Source of the DNA: Apoda limacodes
Lineage: Eukaryota; Arthropoda; Insecta; Lepidoptera; Limacodidae
DNA: 64,000 nucleotides
NCBI GenBank assembly: GCA_946406115.1
Contig: OX291551.1
Location: forward strand, 7,812,001-7,876,000
Reading direction: 5' to 3'
In this document: positions 32,833-42,099 of the stretch, one piece after another
Numbering within the stretch: the stretch's first letter is position 1
Layout of the letters: each line of letters begins with the position of its first letter
Notes under the pieces: model-generated
Told to the model about the DNA's origin: nothing
Seen by the model: the letters and a program-made list of their open reading frames with translations, nothing else
The model's database searches: none
Program-made: the position numbers and the translations under genes

Positions 32833-32969
32833 TTTTTTATACCATTAAGTTAGCAAACAAGCTATAACAGTCCACCTGATGGTAAGCGGTCACCGCAGCC
32901 AATGGACTACTGCAATGCCAATGGACTACTGCAATACCAGAAGCATCACTCGGGCGTTGCCGACCCTAT
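32833..32969 (-). mobile_element. 3-prime fragment of the intact-LINE family
   Basis: The plus strand reads TATACCATTAAGTTAGCAAA, CAAGC, then CCACCTGATGGTAAGCGGTC and ACTCGGGCGTTGCCGACCC, the inverse of 16185-16290. A 20-base block is locally duplicated (CCAATGGACTACTGCAAT). Confidence 0.75.
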
Positions 32970-33026
32970 ACCTACTTGCTAAATTGTGCTATAGTAAATT
33001 TATGAAAATTTGTACGCGAGACTTTA

Positions 33027-33060
33027 ATAAGCTTGTTTGCTACCTGGTGTGATAAAAAAT
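33027..33060 (+). mobile_element. LINE tail fragment
   Basis: TAAGCTTGTTTGCTACCTGG followed by TGTGATAAAAAA matches the last bases of the LINE at 16261-16295. Confidence 0.55.
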
Positions 33061-33118
33061 GAGTCACAGCGTAGTTAAATATGTCAACAAAAATACCACT
33101 TTGAGGAAGTCAACAATT

Positions 33119-33466
33119 AACCGGCCAAGTGCGTTAGTTTGGGTTAGGATTACGTAACATAAGAATTATTGGGGGTATCTAAAAAACTTATGAACCGTAT
33201 TTGTAGTATTAATAAAGCCATAAAAAGGTTTTTGAAAACTTTAAACGAATTTTCAAAGCCCTATTCATATAACAACACATATGATGGGATGCAGAAAAAA
33301 AAATTTTCCTCCCTCGGTTCATAAAAGACACAACTCTGTAAAATTTCTTTAGAATTTACCCAAAGACGATGGAATTATAAGGCTGTGCCATACGGACGGA
33401 TGGTCGGACATGGCGAGATTATAAGGGTTTCAATTTTTGCCACTTAGCTACGGAACCCCAAAAAGG
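33119..33466 (+). repeat. GGGTTCCGTA-type repeat, complete but diverged
   Basis: Starts CCGGCCAAGTGCG and ends GATTATAAGGGTTTC, GCTACGGAACCCCAAAAA. A CGGACGGATGGTCGG tract near the right end is shared with other copies. Confidence 0.65.
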
Positions 33467-34000
33467 GAAATTCCGACCATTGCACGTAGAATTGTCACTA
33501 TTATGGATATATGTTTTTTTTAAACTTTAAACCCATTTTGTTTAAACAATTATTGTTAAAAGCTCTATTATAGATTTTTCTTAAATTTTTAGAACAAACA
33601 CAATACTAAGAGCCCAAATTGACACAGAAAAAAATATACACACAAAATTAATCACAACTTAAATTTGAAAGATAAACTCACTCATGAACTAATGGACTTT
33701 AAGACCAATGCAGCAAGACATGGAATTTAATTTATTTTTTGCATCCTGCAGATGTACTCACTTATTATTTATTTTTATTATACTTTTTTAAGTACCGTAG
33801 AGGTTACGACCTCTCGTTAGGTGAAAAGGAAGTAAAGACGCTAGCGAACGTTTTGTTGCAGTAAATACTTCATAGAAATTGAGCTATAAAAGATGGTCTC
33901 AGATAGTTTTTGAATAAAAACAAGCGAAAAGCTAAGATTTTTTTTTCCATAAGATGAGATTCAAGTGTAACGCTGCTGTCAGAGTCGCGGACGCACTCAA
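33467..34000. other. No feature recognised
   Basis: AT-rich spacer. Confidence 0.4.
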
Positions 34001-34260
34001 GAGTTCCCGTGGCCCCGCCGTAAGGACGCGAGAAGGTACACCGTTGGTTTCAGTCGTAACATAACCCGTGCGCTATCCTCGAATGGGTATCCATGAGGAT
34101 TTTCAACGCAAAAAAGGATAGGTGATAGGCGTGTCTGTAAAATTTCCTTAGAAATGAAGATTTTTAAGAGCAGAATTATGCTGTGTAATAGACGGACGGA
34201 CATATGGCAAGACCATAGAGGCCGAGGTTTTACTATTTTGTAATAAAACCCTAAAACCGT
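34001..34260 (+). repeat. Probable 3-prime part of a GGGTTCCGTA-type repeat
   Basis: GACGGACGGACATATGGCAAG and an end TAATAAAACCCTAAAA fit the right end of the family, but it is diverged. An overlapping 116-codon minus-strand frame has no motif. Confidence 0.4.
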
Positions 34261-34357
34261 GCATAATTTTACATAATATATTACAGTGGACGTAACATTT
34301 ATTAGATCTAAGGTCAACATAAATAAATAATTCATCAGTTTGGCCAATTTATTTATT

Positions 34358-34735
34358 TACTAGCTTTTGCCAGCGCGTCCGCCCGACCTAAATTTGGTGA
34401 TCAGCCTAGGATTGCAATTCCTACGGCAAGTCCTTGATTCTAATCCGTCTCAAGTTTTCCTTAGAAGTCATGTTCTTTCCCTACCTTTATTACATTTTAA
34501 TAAAATTGGCTCAGCGGTTCAGCCTAATTTCTTTTAACCCTCTGTGCGGTAATCCAAGTCACACTTGGCGTTTTTTAAGTAATCTTTGTCCTTCCCCGAT
34601 GTGCAAGATACCATCTTGTCAAATTTAATCGAGATCGGTTCAATGGTTGAGCCGCAAAAAGGCAATAAACAAACAGACAGGCGGAGACACTTTTGCATTC
34701 ATAATTTGGTTTTTACGATTGCGAAAATATAAAGC
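34358..34735 (-). mobile_element. Non-autonomous Helitron-like element, reverse orientation
   Basis: It starts ACTAGCTTTTGCCAGCG, the inverse of the CGCTGGCAAAAGCTAGT end seen at 4116. Internal inverse blocks include TCAGCGGTTCAGCC, and the far end reads AAACAGACAGGCGGAGAC, then CTTTTGCATTCATAAT, the inverse of the usual start. Confidence 0.6.
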
Positions 34736-35060
34736 TAAAATATAAAAATAACGGATTTGCACTATCCCGATCATTACACAACCCCCATTTTACTCCCTTA
34801 GATGATGAATCTTACAGAATTCTTTTTAAATGCTCGCCTATGTTTTAACAAAAACACTTGCAAAAATTGGAGTCTCTAAAACAATAATTTTGAAATTCTC
34901 ATACAAATTTCCATCCCCTATTTTGCCCTCTAGGCAGGGTTAGAAAAAAAAACAGTTTAAAAAAAACAATAAAAACATGTTTTAAATCAATTTTTCGAAA
35001 AAATGTTGTTAGGCCTATTTCAAATATGTGTTAAACACATAATCATTAGTTTAATCGTTA
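34736..35060. other. AT-rich, nothing recognised
   Basis: No ORF or repeat boundary. Confidence 0.4.
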
Positions 35061-35063
35061 CAA

Positions 35064-35321
35064 ATGAAGGGTTTTCTACCAAAAATAAAAACAAGTGATA
35101 CAGTAAGATGTTTTGATTTTGTCATAAATAACAATCTTTACCAGTATACATACAATAATATACCAAAAAGTATTAAATATGAAAATAATTGTATTTTAAA
35201 TAAAATTATCCAGCTTAGTCCTCGTAATCCTCGCTCAAAAAAAATTTGTTATTTTTCTAGAATAAATATGCAAGTTGTAGATACCATATTTGCTAAAAGT
35301 GGCAACAAGTACAGATTATAG
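35064..35321 (+). CDS. Uncharacterised 85-codon ORF
   Basis: The ATG is preceded by ACAA, a good insect start context, and the TAG stop is followed within a few bases by AATAAA (about 35326), so the layout resembles a tiny intronless gene or a terminal exon. The peptide is Asn/Ile/Lys-rich and ends FAKSGNKYRL; it contains RNPRSKKICYFSRI but no recognised domain, signal peptide or membrane segment. Composition is close to the AT-rich background, so chance is a serious alternative. It might also be the tail of an unrecognised element ORF. Confidence 0.25.
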   Translation: MKGFLPKIKTSDTVRCFDFVINNNLYQYTYNNIPKSIKYENNCILNKIIQLSPRNPRSKKICYFSRINMQVVDTIFAKSGNKYRL

Positions 35322-35339
35322 AAACAATAAAAATCGTTC

Positions 35340-37220
35340 TAAAAATAGCTTATGACTACTTTCATATTTCGTTTAATCAAATTTTTGAAATACGTTTCTA
35401 CGAAAAGTAAATACAAATATCCAATGGCGGCACTAGTGGACCGCAGGGATGGCCTTAAATATGCATAGAATTATATTGGAACTTAAATTTTTCCGGTACA
35501 GAATTATTATTACGGGTACTAGTGCAACTAGCTATACAGATATTTTATACCGCGGTATATGCAATTACAGTCCTTGATACAAACGAAAAGAAAATCAATA
35601 AAAATAGGCTTTTTATTTTAAAATTATAATGTAACTTGTTTTTATTTATATTTTATAGTTTATAAAAGAACTATCATTATTAACTTAATGACATAAAACA
35701 TTATTTTGTTTTTCATGTATGTTTTAAACAAACAGTTTTAAAACTTGTTTTAAACATTTGTATTTTTCTCAGTGTTTGAAATAGTTGTTTTAAACATTGC
35801 CAACCCTGCATTTAGTTGATAATTCTTCAAAAACGGTGAAACTACCATTATAATTTTCAACCATAAGCCTTATACAAATTTTATACAGTTAAGTCACTGT
35901 TTACTTTTCAACTAAATCTATTTTGTAAGATTTTGTTGTAAAACAACTCTTTGTATATCATGCATGAGGTGTCTACTGTCCATCCACACCAATTTCCAGC
36001 AAGATTTTTAATTGTGTTAAATAAGTTTTACTGGTGGTTCCTAACACCATGCCTAAATTGTTCTATTTCGTGATCGCCTTAAAAATAATTATGTTATTTC
36101 GATGTCATCTACAAAGAACACTATAAATTAGTGAATCTGGAATCAAGAGTCTTTCATGCCCGTTAGCGGTTATTTTGCGACTGCGCGGTACTTATATGAC
36201 ATTGGCAAGAAAATATTTAAGGAAACAGATTGCTTAAAGCCCCGTAGGAATATTTTAATATTATAATTTAGCAGCCATAGAACAAAAAAAAATCCCAGAC
36301 TATTTGGACGTTTATACAGTATTGCCAGTCTGCCCTGAATTTATCTTTAATTAATAAAAGCGAAATACCACTCACCACCTGAAATCCATTTGGAGTTGCT
36401 TCGTTCATACCAGCAATTCCGGCAACTTTGTTGAAATATTTAAAAATTTTGTTATTTTTTGAAAATCAGAATGTAAAGTAATATTAAGTTCGGGGATTAT
36501 AGCCAAGTTCATTGTGTAAAAAAAATTGACGGCATTTAACGTTAAACCATATAAAGAAAGAGCCGCCATCAAAAACTGCAAAAAAATTCTCAAATTGTTT
36601 CGATAAAAGTTGGTAGAACTTACGATGACCTATCGAATATTTTTTGTTGTTTTAGTACAGAACCCTGTTTGTGCCTGACTGCCTCTTGACCAGTTTCTAT
36701 TTTATTTCTCAAAACTCACAACATACCTACTTCATAATAAACTGTTTAATTAGGCGCAGCACAAAAAAATAGCTATTAATACGTATTTCTAAAAACAGAA
36801 ATCTAACGAAGCGAATTTAATACACAAAAAATAACAAAATAACAAAAATATACTTGTAAATGCAAAAGAAAAAAACTGGCAATTTTCATTATAGTTAATA
36901 GATAAGGAAACGATTGATAATCTTATTGCAAACATGATAACAAATAAAAATATTATGAATGACACAAATGACAGACGATAAAGGAAAATAGCCATTTTAG
37001 GCAAATAATTCATGTTGCTAAGCGTAACTGTTGTGTGAACTGTGTGATAGGTATAAATTAACCATTTTTGTCCTCTAGAAAACTAACTTGTCCTGTGAGT
37101 CACTCGATCAACGACCGTCTTAATAATATTATCTTAGCTTAGCGCCTATATAACCTTGTTGCAAATTTAATGGCGGCTGGCCATTGACGTTGAAACTGAT
37201 TTATAATATTCGGTTTCTTG
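35340..37220. other. No feature supported
   Basis: 1.9 kb of AT-rich sequence. A minus-strand TTTTTTTGCAG acceptor and GTGAGT donor bracket 36376-36575, but every frame contains a stop, so it is not called. Confidence 0.4.
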
Positions 37221-37447
37221 TAGTCAGTGGTGGCTCATGGGTTTCATGTCACTTTGCGTCCTCAGTGGCGGAGGTTTGCGACCCGGCGTGTACTAATGGG
37301 TCTTTTTCTTAATTTCTCAAGTACATTGATTATTCACACTACTGGCTTTTCGGTGAAGGAAAACATCCTGACGAAACCTGCATACGTCAAAAATAAAGAC
37401 GTACTTGAAGTCCACAATCCACACTGGGCAATCCACATTGGAAGAGT
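37221..37447 (+). mobile_element. tRNA-type SINE with head
   Basis: The head includes GTGGCTCATGGG (A-box-like) at about 37229-37240 and GGAGGTTTGCGACCC, a damaged B box, near 37271-37285. The body (AATTTCTCAAGTACATTGA, CTGGCTTTTCGGTGAAGG, TGACGAAACCTGCATACG, GAAGTCCACAATCCACACTG) matches the copies at 16.3 and 55.4 kb. It ends before the 3-prime GGGGACGTATGAAGG block. Confidence 0.7.
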
Positions 37448-37650
37448 GACATAATAATATGGTAGTTTCGGTAACCTTATTGTCTTGTATTAGTAATCAT
37501 GGAATTACAAGCACATAGCTATATCGTTGCTCACACATCATGCTGATCCAATCCAATTGGGTTGAAAAGTTAATAGCTAACCGCATGTTTGCATTAAGCA
37601 GTCTGCGGAAGACACTACCAGTGTCGCTTTACACGCGCTGATCGAAGAAG

Positions 37651-37715
37651 AAGCTAAGGAAAACCCCATTCTCTGAGGTCCCACAACTCTGGAATATGTA
37701 TCTTACCATTTTCCA
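37651..37715 (+). mobile_element. Short internal fragment of the intact-LINE family
   Basis: GCTAAGGAAAACCCCATTCT followed by GAGGTCCCACAACTCTGGAA corresponds to about 15535-15580 of the LINE ORF (AKKTPFTVVPQFQN). Confidence 0.65.
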
Positions 37716-38800
37716 CCATATATATATGCTTTTGGGTTAGAGGTTATTATATCTATGTTACTATTTTCGTCAAAAACTACTAAACCGATTTCGTTGCAGT
37801 TTTTCTGCACTTAAAACGTATCAATTCAGAGGAGCAATAACTCGCCGGGGAGCGCTGCATTCAACATATTTTTTTGCAATATGTTTTCTGTAAAGGGTTG
37901 TGATTTATCGGCGATGATTCTAAGATAGATATTAAAATTAGTTTAAGGTAGAATAGTAGATTCTCTAAAAAAGTTAAAGTAAAAGCAAAATTTTTTTTTT
38001 CGAAACTAACCTTGACGGATGTAATGTGAAAACGATTAGATTTTTTTTTTAAATCCCCAAGTAAAGGAAAGTAGGAAACAAATCAAAGGAAATCGTCGGG
38101 GCTGCCATTTACTTTGCAGTTTTATGAGGTAACTCATAGAAATTGAATTAAGTTGTACGTAAGTAAATGGTGTTTTTAACCGATGTAAATTGCTGCATAT
38201 CAACGAGACCTATAACAGCTTCTCTTTAATGCTTTGATTACCAATGTTAATCGACAAAAATTGCAAGGGCAGCTTCACAGTTCACCGCTTGTTTTTGAAG
38301 ATTTGCAAATTGCAAATCTTTTACCATCTTCCTTTTAATCGGGAGTTTAACAAAAAAAAAAAAATTTCACATAACATCCGAAAAGGGTTTTTTATTTATT
38401 TTGAAATGTTTATTCCCCTCACTATCATGCGAGCGCAACTCATTTTTTTTATTTTAATGAATAAATAAAATATCTTAACTATACACAATACTTGGTAATG
38501 GTAACCTAGTTAGTTCAGGCTAAAGGCCAGTAGATAAAATACTGTGAATTAATTACCCATCTACGGGCAACAGCAAAGTCGATCAGATTATTTTTAGGTA
38601 TATATTCTACTTACTACTCAGAAACCACAAAGATAGCTATTTAAAAACCTCGAAAGCGTCTATTTACCACATTGAAGATTTTATCAAATTCCACTTTCCC
38701 TGTTGTCGCACTATTTAAATGAAGTATACATATATATATTATATAAATATATAAATGACAACGATATACATACACAATAGCGTAGATAAATAATAATAAA
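37716..38800. other. No feature recognised
   Basis: AT-rich. At 37765-37800 AAACTACTAAACCGATTTCG resembles Helitron-like internal sequence, too little to call. Confidence 0.4.
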
Positions 38801-38887
38801 ACCGGCCAAGTGCAATTCCGTTTTCCGCAAGGGTTCCGTACTTACTTCTAATTACGTATATTACGAAAAAGACAAAAAAAAAGTTTG

Positions 38888-38942
38888 CCGCTAAGCCGTC
38901 ACCCGTCTAAAAACTGACCAAACCCGACGTTGATTAGCTTTG
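38888..38942 (-). repeat. 5S rRNA-derived segment
   Basis: On the minus strand it reads AAAGCTAATCAACGTCGGGT, TTGGTCAG, ACGGGTGACGGCTTAGCGG. It is similar to the animal 5S region holding the A box, intermediate element and C box, with several substitutions. Confidence 0.7.
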
Positions 38943-39023
38943 AATATTCTTCTTCTTTAAAAATAAACTAGATGGCGCTGTAACGTTAATTAAAGATGGT
39001 AGATAACTCGGGCATAGCGTAAT

Positions 39024-39660
39024 AGCTGGCGTTCAAAAAACTTGGTGTACTCAACAGAGCGAAGCAGTACTTCACGTCGGGGCAAAGGTTGTTACTTTAC
39101 AAGTCGCAAGTTCGGCCCCATATGGAGTACTGCTGCCATCTCTGGGCAGGTGCACCCGGATACTAGCTTGGCCCTTTTGACTCGGTTCAACGACGGGCTG
39201 TGAGAATTGTCGACGATTCCAAACTCACTTGCGGTATCGAGCCCTTAAGTCTGAGGAGAGACTTTGCCTCACTGTGTGTGTTCTACCGCTTGTACAATGG
39301 GTTGTGTTCTGAGGAATTGTTCGAAATGATGCCCACGGCTACTTTCTACCATCGCACCGCTCGCCATCGGCAGGGAATTCATTCTCACACTTTAGAACCT
39401 AAATGGTCGCGTACAGTGCGGTTTCAGAGAAACTTCCTCCCGCGAACGCTTAAGTTGTGGAATGAGCTCCCTGCCAAGGTTTTCTGCAAGGACTACAGTA
39501 TGGAGTTCTTCAAGAAAGAAGTTATTAGATATCTGAAGGGTCGGCAACGCGCAAGTGATACCCCTGGTGTTGCAAGCGTCCATAGGCTACGGTGACCGCT
39601 TACCATCAGGCGGACCGTAAGCTTGTTTGTCATCTTAGTGGTATAAAATAAAAATAAAAA
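39024..39660 (+). mobile_element. 5-prime-truncated LINE, near-identical to the intact copy
   Basis: From AGCTGGCGTTCAAAAAACTT it follows 15669-16290 of the intact LINE with only scattered single changes, including a 131-codon open frame (39200-39595) that ends VHRLR like the parent. The 3-prime UTR (GCTTACCATCAGGCGGACCG, TCATCTTAGTGGTAT) and an A-rich tail follow. The high identity indicates recent insertion. It lies inside the 5S-bearing repeat. Confidence 0.92.
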
Positions 39661-39856
39661 ATTATAACTACTAACTCGAGCCCGTCTTACACTTAGCCGG
39701 TTTTTATAATCTGTTTTTATACTTTACAGCTCACACACACTATAGTCACTGCAAGATTGAAGCTAGTGTGTGTTAGGACTGTTTTAACGATAGAGCAAAA
39801 GTATTATTAAAAGTTAATAAACAGTTACTTTCACATTTTTTATTGGAAATGATATT

Positions 39857-39905
39857 CAAAGTTTATTATCTTTGGGCTAGGTCAGTGTTTAGACCGCTTA
39901 GCGGC
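39857..39905 (+). repeat. 5S rRNA-derived segment, degraded
   Basis: CAAAGTTTATTATCTTTGGG, CTAGGTCAGTGTTTAGACCG, CTTAGCGGCAC is recognisable only by comparison with the better copies at 40220 and 51324. Confidence 0.55.
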
Positions 39906-40041
39906 ACACTTTTTGTATTTGTTTGTGTTCGTAAATAACGTAAACGGTAATACGGTACGGTGCGCGAGTCCTATTCGCACTCTACTGATTTTAATAAAAC
40001 GCATATAATGCTACGTAATTTACGAACACAAACAAAGACTG

Positions 40042-40098
40042 TGCCGCTACGTGGTTAACCATTTAGTGACCGACCCAGCCCGACGTTGCTTAACTTTG
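40042..40098 (-). repeat. 5S rRNA-derived segment
   Basis: Minus strand: CAAAGTTAAGCAACGTCGGG, CTGGGTCGGTCACTAAATGG, TTAACCACGTAGCGGCAC. The A-box part is intact; the C-box part is mutated. Confidence 0.75.
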
Positions 40099-40219
40099 AA
40101 TACCTTTTCCAACAAATAAATGTGTAACAAGCTTGTATGTGTTATACTGTTTTTATTAAAATAGAGCAACTAAATTATAAAGAGAAACAGTTGCACATTT
40201 GTTTATTAGAAACGATATT

Positions 40220-40275
40220 CAATGTTCCGCAACGTCGGGCTTGGTCATTGATTGGATGGGTGATCGCTTAGCGGC
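40220..40275 (+). repeat. 5S rRNA-derived segment
   Basis: CAATGTTCCGCAACGTCGGG, CTTGGTCATTGATTGGATGG, GTGATCGCTTAGCGGCAC. The GCAACGTCGGGC and GGATGGGTGA cores of 5S are preserved. Confidence 0.8.
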
Positions 40276-40362
40276 ACTCTTTTTGTGTTTGTTTGTGTTC
40301 GTAAATAACGTAAATGTTGGTACTGGTACTAGTACTGGTGGTGGTACTGGTACTGGTAATAG

Positions 40363-40410
40363 GGCTCCGTTAGTACCCTCTGGGTATGGAACACTAAAAA
40401 CGAATGCATA
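40363..40410 (+). repeat. Right-end fragment of the GGGTTCCGTA repeat
   Basis: AATAGGGCTCCGTTAGTACC, CTCTGGGTATGGAACACTAA, AAA matches the end of the copy at 55206. Confidence 0.55.
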
Positions 40411-40496
40411 TTATAAAAACGAATACGATATATTAAAAAAAACGTAAAGTATTAATGCCCGCTTCTTCTTTTTTATTACAATTCATAGATAAAAAA

Positions 40497-40754
40497 TATC
40501 GGCCAAGTGCGAGTCGGACTCGCGCACGAAGGGTTCCGTACCTACCATTATCTATAAAAATGAAATGTTTTTTTTATTTTTATATTTGAGTTGATTGAAT
40601 AAAGGTTAAATTGCGGTTTATGATTTATGACGTTTTAAAAAAAAACTACTTACTAGATCTCGTTCAAACCAATTTTCGGTGGAAGTATGCATGGTAATGT
40701 ACATCATAAAATATATTTTTAGTTTTATCAATCTCTTATTTTAGAAGTTACAGG

Positions 40755-40795
<41 letters not shown>

Positions 40796-41023
40796 TTTAC
40801 CACTTTGGAAGTGTCTCTCGCGCAAACTATTCAGTTTAGAGAAAAATAATATGAGAAACCTCAATATCATTTTTGAAGACCTATCCATAGATATAAGTTT
40901 TAACAGTACCTATAGTTCTTATAGTTTCGGAAAAAAGTGGCTGGTATACGAACGGACAGACAGACAGACATGACTACTCCATAAGGGTTCCGTTTTTTGC
41001 AATTTGGCTACGAAACCCTAAAA
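40497..41023 (+). repeat. GGGTTCCGTA-type repeat, well preserved
   Basis: Starts CGGCCAAGTGCGAGTCGG, ACTCGCGCACGAAGGGTTCC, GTACC and ends CGGACAGACAGACAGACATG, CCATAAGGGTTCCG, GGCTACGAAACCCTAAAAA. The two ends share an inverted GGGTTCCGTA core. The interior has AAACCTCAATATCATTTTTG, AGACCTATCCATAGAT and a (CA)n tract. No ORF. I recall this as a very common lepidopteran repeat; its class is unsettled for me. Confidence 0.8.
40756..40794. repeat. (AC)n microsatellite
   Basis: About 19 uninterrupted AC units inside the repeat at 40497-41023. Confidence 0.95.
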
Positions 41024-41122
41024 AGACGTTTTGTATATTGAGTTGTCAAGTTGCAAAATTGAAAATTGAGCCTTGCATAATGTCTATGCCGATACCAAAA
41101 ATTATATTAAGACAACGTTTTA

Positions 41123-41321
41123 TATATTGCATTGTCACTGACTAGCATGCCCGCGTGGTCCGTAGTCGGTCACTCCGGCCAGAAAAGATATATTGCATTG
41201 TCACTGACGAGCATGCCCGCGTGGTCCGTAGTCGGTCACTCCGGCCAAAAAAAGATATATTGCATTGTCACTGACAAGCATGCCCGCGTGGTCCGTAGTC
41301 GGTCACTCCGGCCAAAAAAGA
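41123..41321 (+). repeat. Three-copy tandem repeat, period 66-67 bp
   Basis: Each unit runs TATATTGCATTGTCACTGAC, AGCATGCCCGCGTGG, TCCGTAGTCGGTCACTCCGG, CCAAAAAAGA. Units start near 41123, 41189 and 41256 and differ at a handful of bases. The GC-rich half is unlike the surroundings. The last unit abuts a GGGTTCCGTA-type repeat. Confidence 0.9.
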
Positions 41322-41322
41322 C

Positions 41323-41660
41323 CGGCCAAGTGCAAGTCTGGCTCCCGCACCGAGGGTTGCGTGCAAACTATTATATGTAAGATAGTTCTTCCATCATGAG
41401 ATCAAGTGTCAAAGGTTTTTTTTCCTATGTTTGTGATGTATCTTGCTTTGCCAAATGTCATGATTGTAGGTCAATGAGAAGTACTCCATAGGTTCTGATT
41501 AATATTGCTGAGTATATATAAAATATCTGGTTGAATAAGCGACAAAAAGTTACTTAGAAGCTTGATTTTTCTACAACTTAAAGTGATCTTAGATTTTAGT
41601 ATTTGATATTAATTTTAACTTGATACCTCTACGCGTTCTTAAGTAAAAGGAATTTTAAGA
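41323..41660 (+). repeat. GGGTTCCGTA-type repeat, left part
   Basis: Starts CCGGCCAAGTGCAAGTCTGG, CTCCCGCACCGAGGGTTGCG and ATAGTTCTTCCATCATGAG, the same subfamily as 25213-25662. The right end is missing. Confidence 0.65.
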
Positions 41661-41849
41661 CAGGCAAATCTTTTTTTTTTAAACGTGTTATAACTACAAA
41701 TAACGAGTTTGAGATTTTTTTCTAATTTTTTTTAATATCTCATTGTAAATTGTCAAACTTCACTGCCTACCCAAATGATTAGGTATATGATTGTGTCAAA
41801 ACTCATAATATCATTTTTCAATTTAAGTCCCCTCGCCTTAGCCATAATA

Positions 41850-41950
41850 CGCCTCACTGAAGTGGCGAAGGCCTCTCCTTGAAGAAGGAGGCTAAGGCCC
41901 TAGTCCGCTACTCTGGCCTTGAGCGGGTTGGCGGAGGTTTTCGAGCTAGT
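41850..41950 (-). repeat. SINE or LINE tail remnant
   Basis: CTTGAAGAAGGAGGCTAAGG, CCCTAGTCCGCTACTCTGGC and GCGGGTTGGCGGAGG resemble, in inverse, a tail I associate with lepidopteran SINEs (the CCGCACTGGGC type). Diverged. Confidence 0.35.
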
Positions 41951-42046
41951 AGCTATTCGAAACAACAGTAACAGCAACAAACAGCAACAACGACGGTTGT
42001 TTACATGCCCTCCAAAACACGGACTCAGAAAAATGTGCTACTAGAC

Positions 42047-42090
42047 AGTCACCCAACCCAGTAGTGTACACGGCCAACGTTGCTCGACTT
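42047..42090 (-). repeat. 5S rRNA-like segment outside the foldback family
   Basis: Plus strand GTCACCCAACCCAGTAGTGT, ACACGGCCAACGTTGCTCGA, CTT is an inverse 5S-like block with the same spacing between the C-box and A-box parts. The flanks (CGGACTCAGAAAAATGTGCT on one side, ATATCGTTTCTATC on the other) differ from the foldback arms on the outer side. Confidence 0.55.
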
Positions 42091-42099
42091 TACATATCG

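Larger units (their letters stand above)
38802..39990. mobile_element. 5S-bearing foldback repeat, interrupted by a LINE
   Basis: The left arm starts at about 38805 with ACCGGCCAAGTGC and holds an inverse 5S-like block at 38888-38942. The right arm holds a direct-orientation block at 39857-39905 and ends near 39985 with GCGCGAGTCCTATTCGCAC. Between them lie a truncated LINE (39024-39660) and interior sequence (TTTATACTTTACAGCTCACA, CACTGCAAG, ACGATAGAGC) that also occurs at 54900-54970. The arms are diverged from each other. Confidence 0.65.
39995..40330. mobile_element. 5S-bearing foldback repeat, outer ends lost
   Basis: Inverse 5S block at 40042-40098 and direct 5S block at 40220-40275, with AATTTACGAACACAAACAAA on the left mirrored by TTTGTTTGTGTTCGTAAATAA on the right. 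The arms face outward. The interior is only about 120 bp. The GTACTGGTACTAGTACTGG run at about 40318-40362 replaces the usual GGTACGGAACCC end. Confidence 0.75.

Noticed and set aside
36376..36593. Minus-strand exon bracketed by TTTTTTTGCAG and GTGAGT
   Set aside because: All three frames contain a stop within the bracket, and the sequence is AT-rich without codon bias. Splice signals alone arise often by chance in such DNA.
40199..40447. 82-codon frame with Gly-Thr repeats
   Set aside because: It runs through a 5S-derived block and a GTACTG microsatellite; the repetitive peptide is a by-product.
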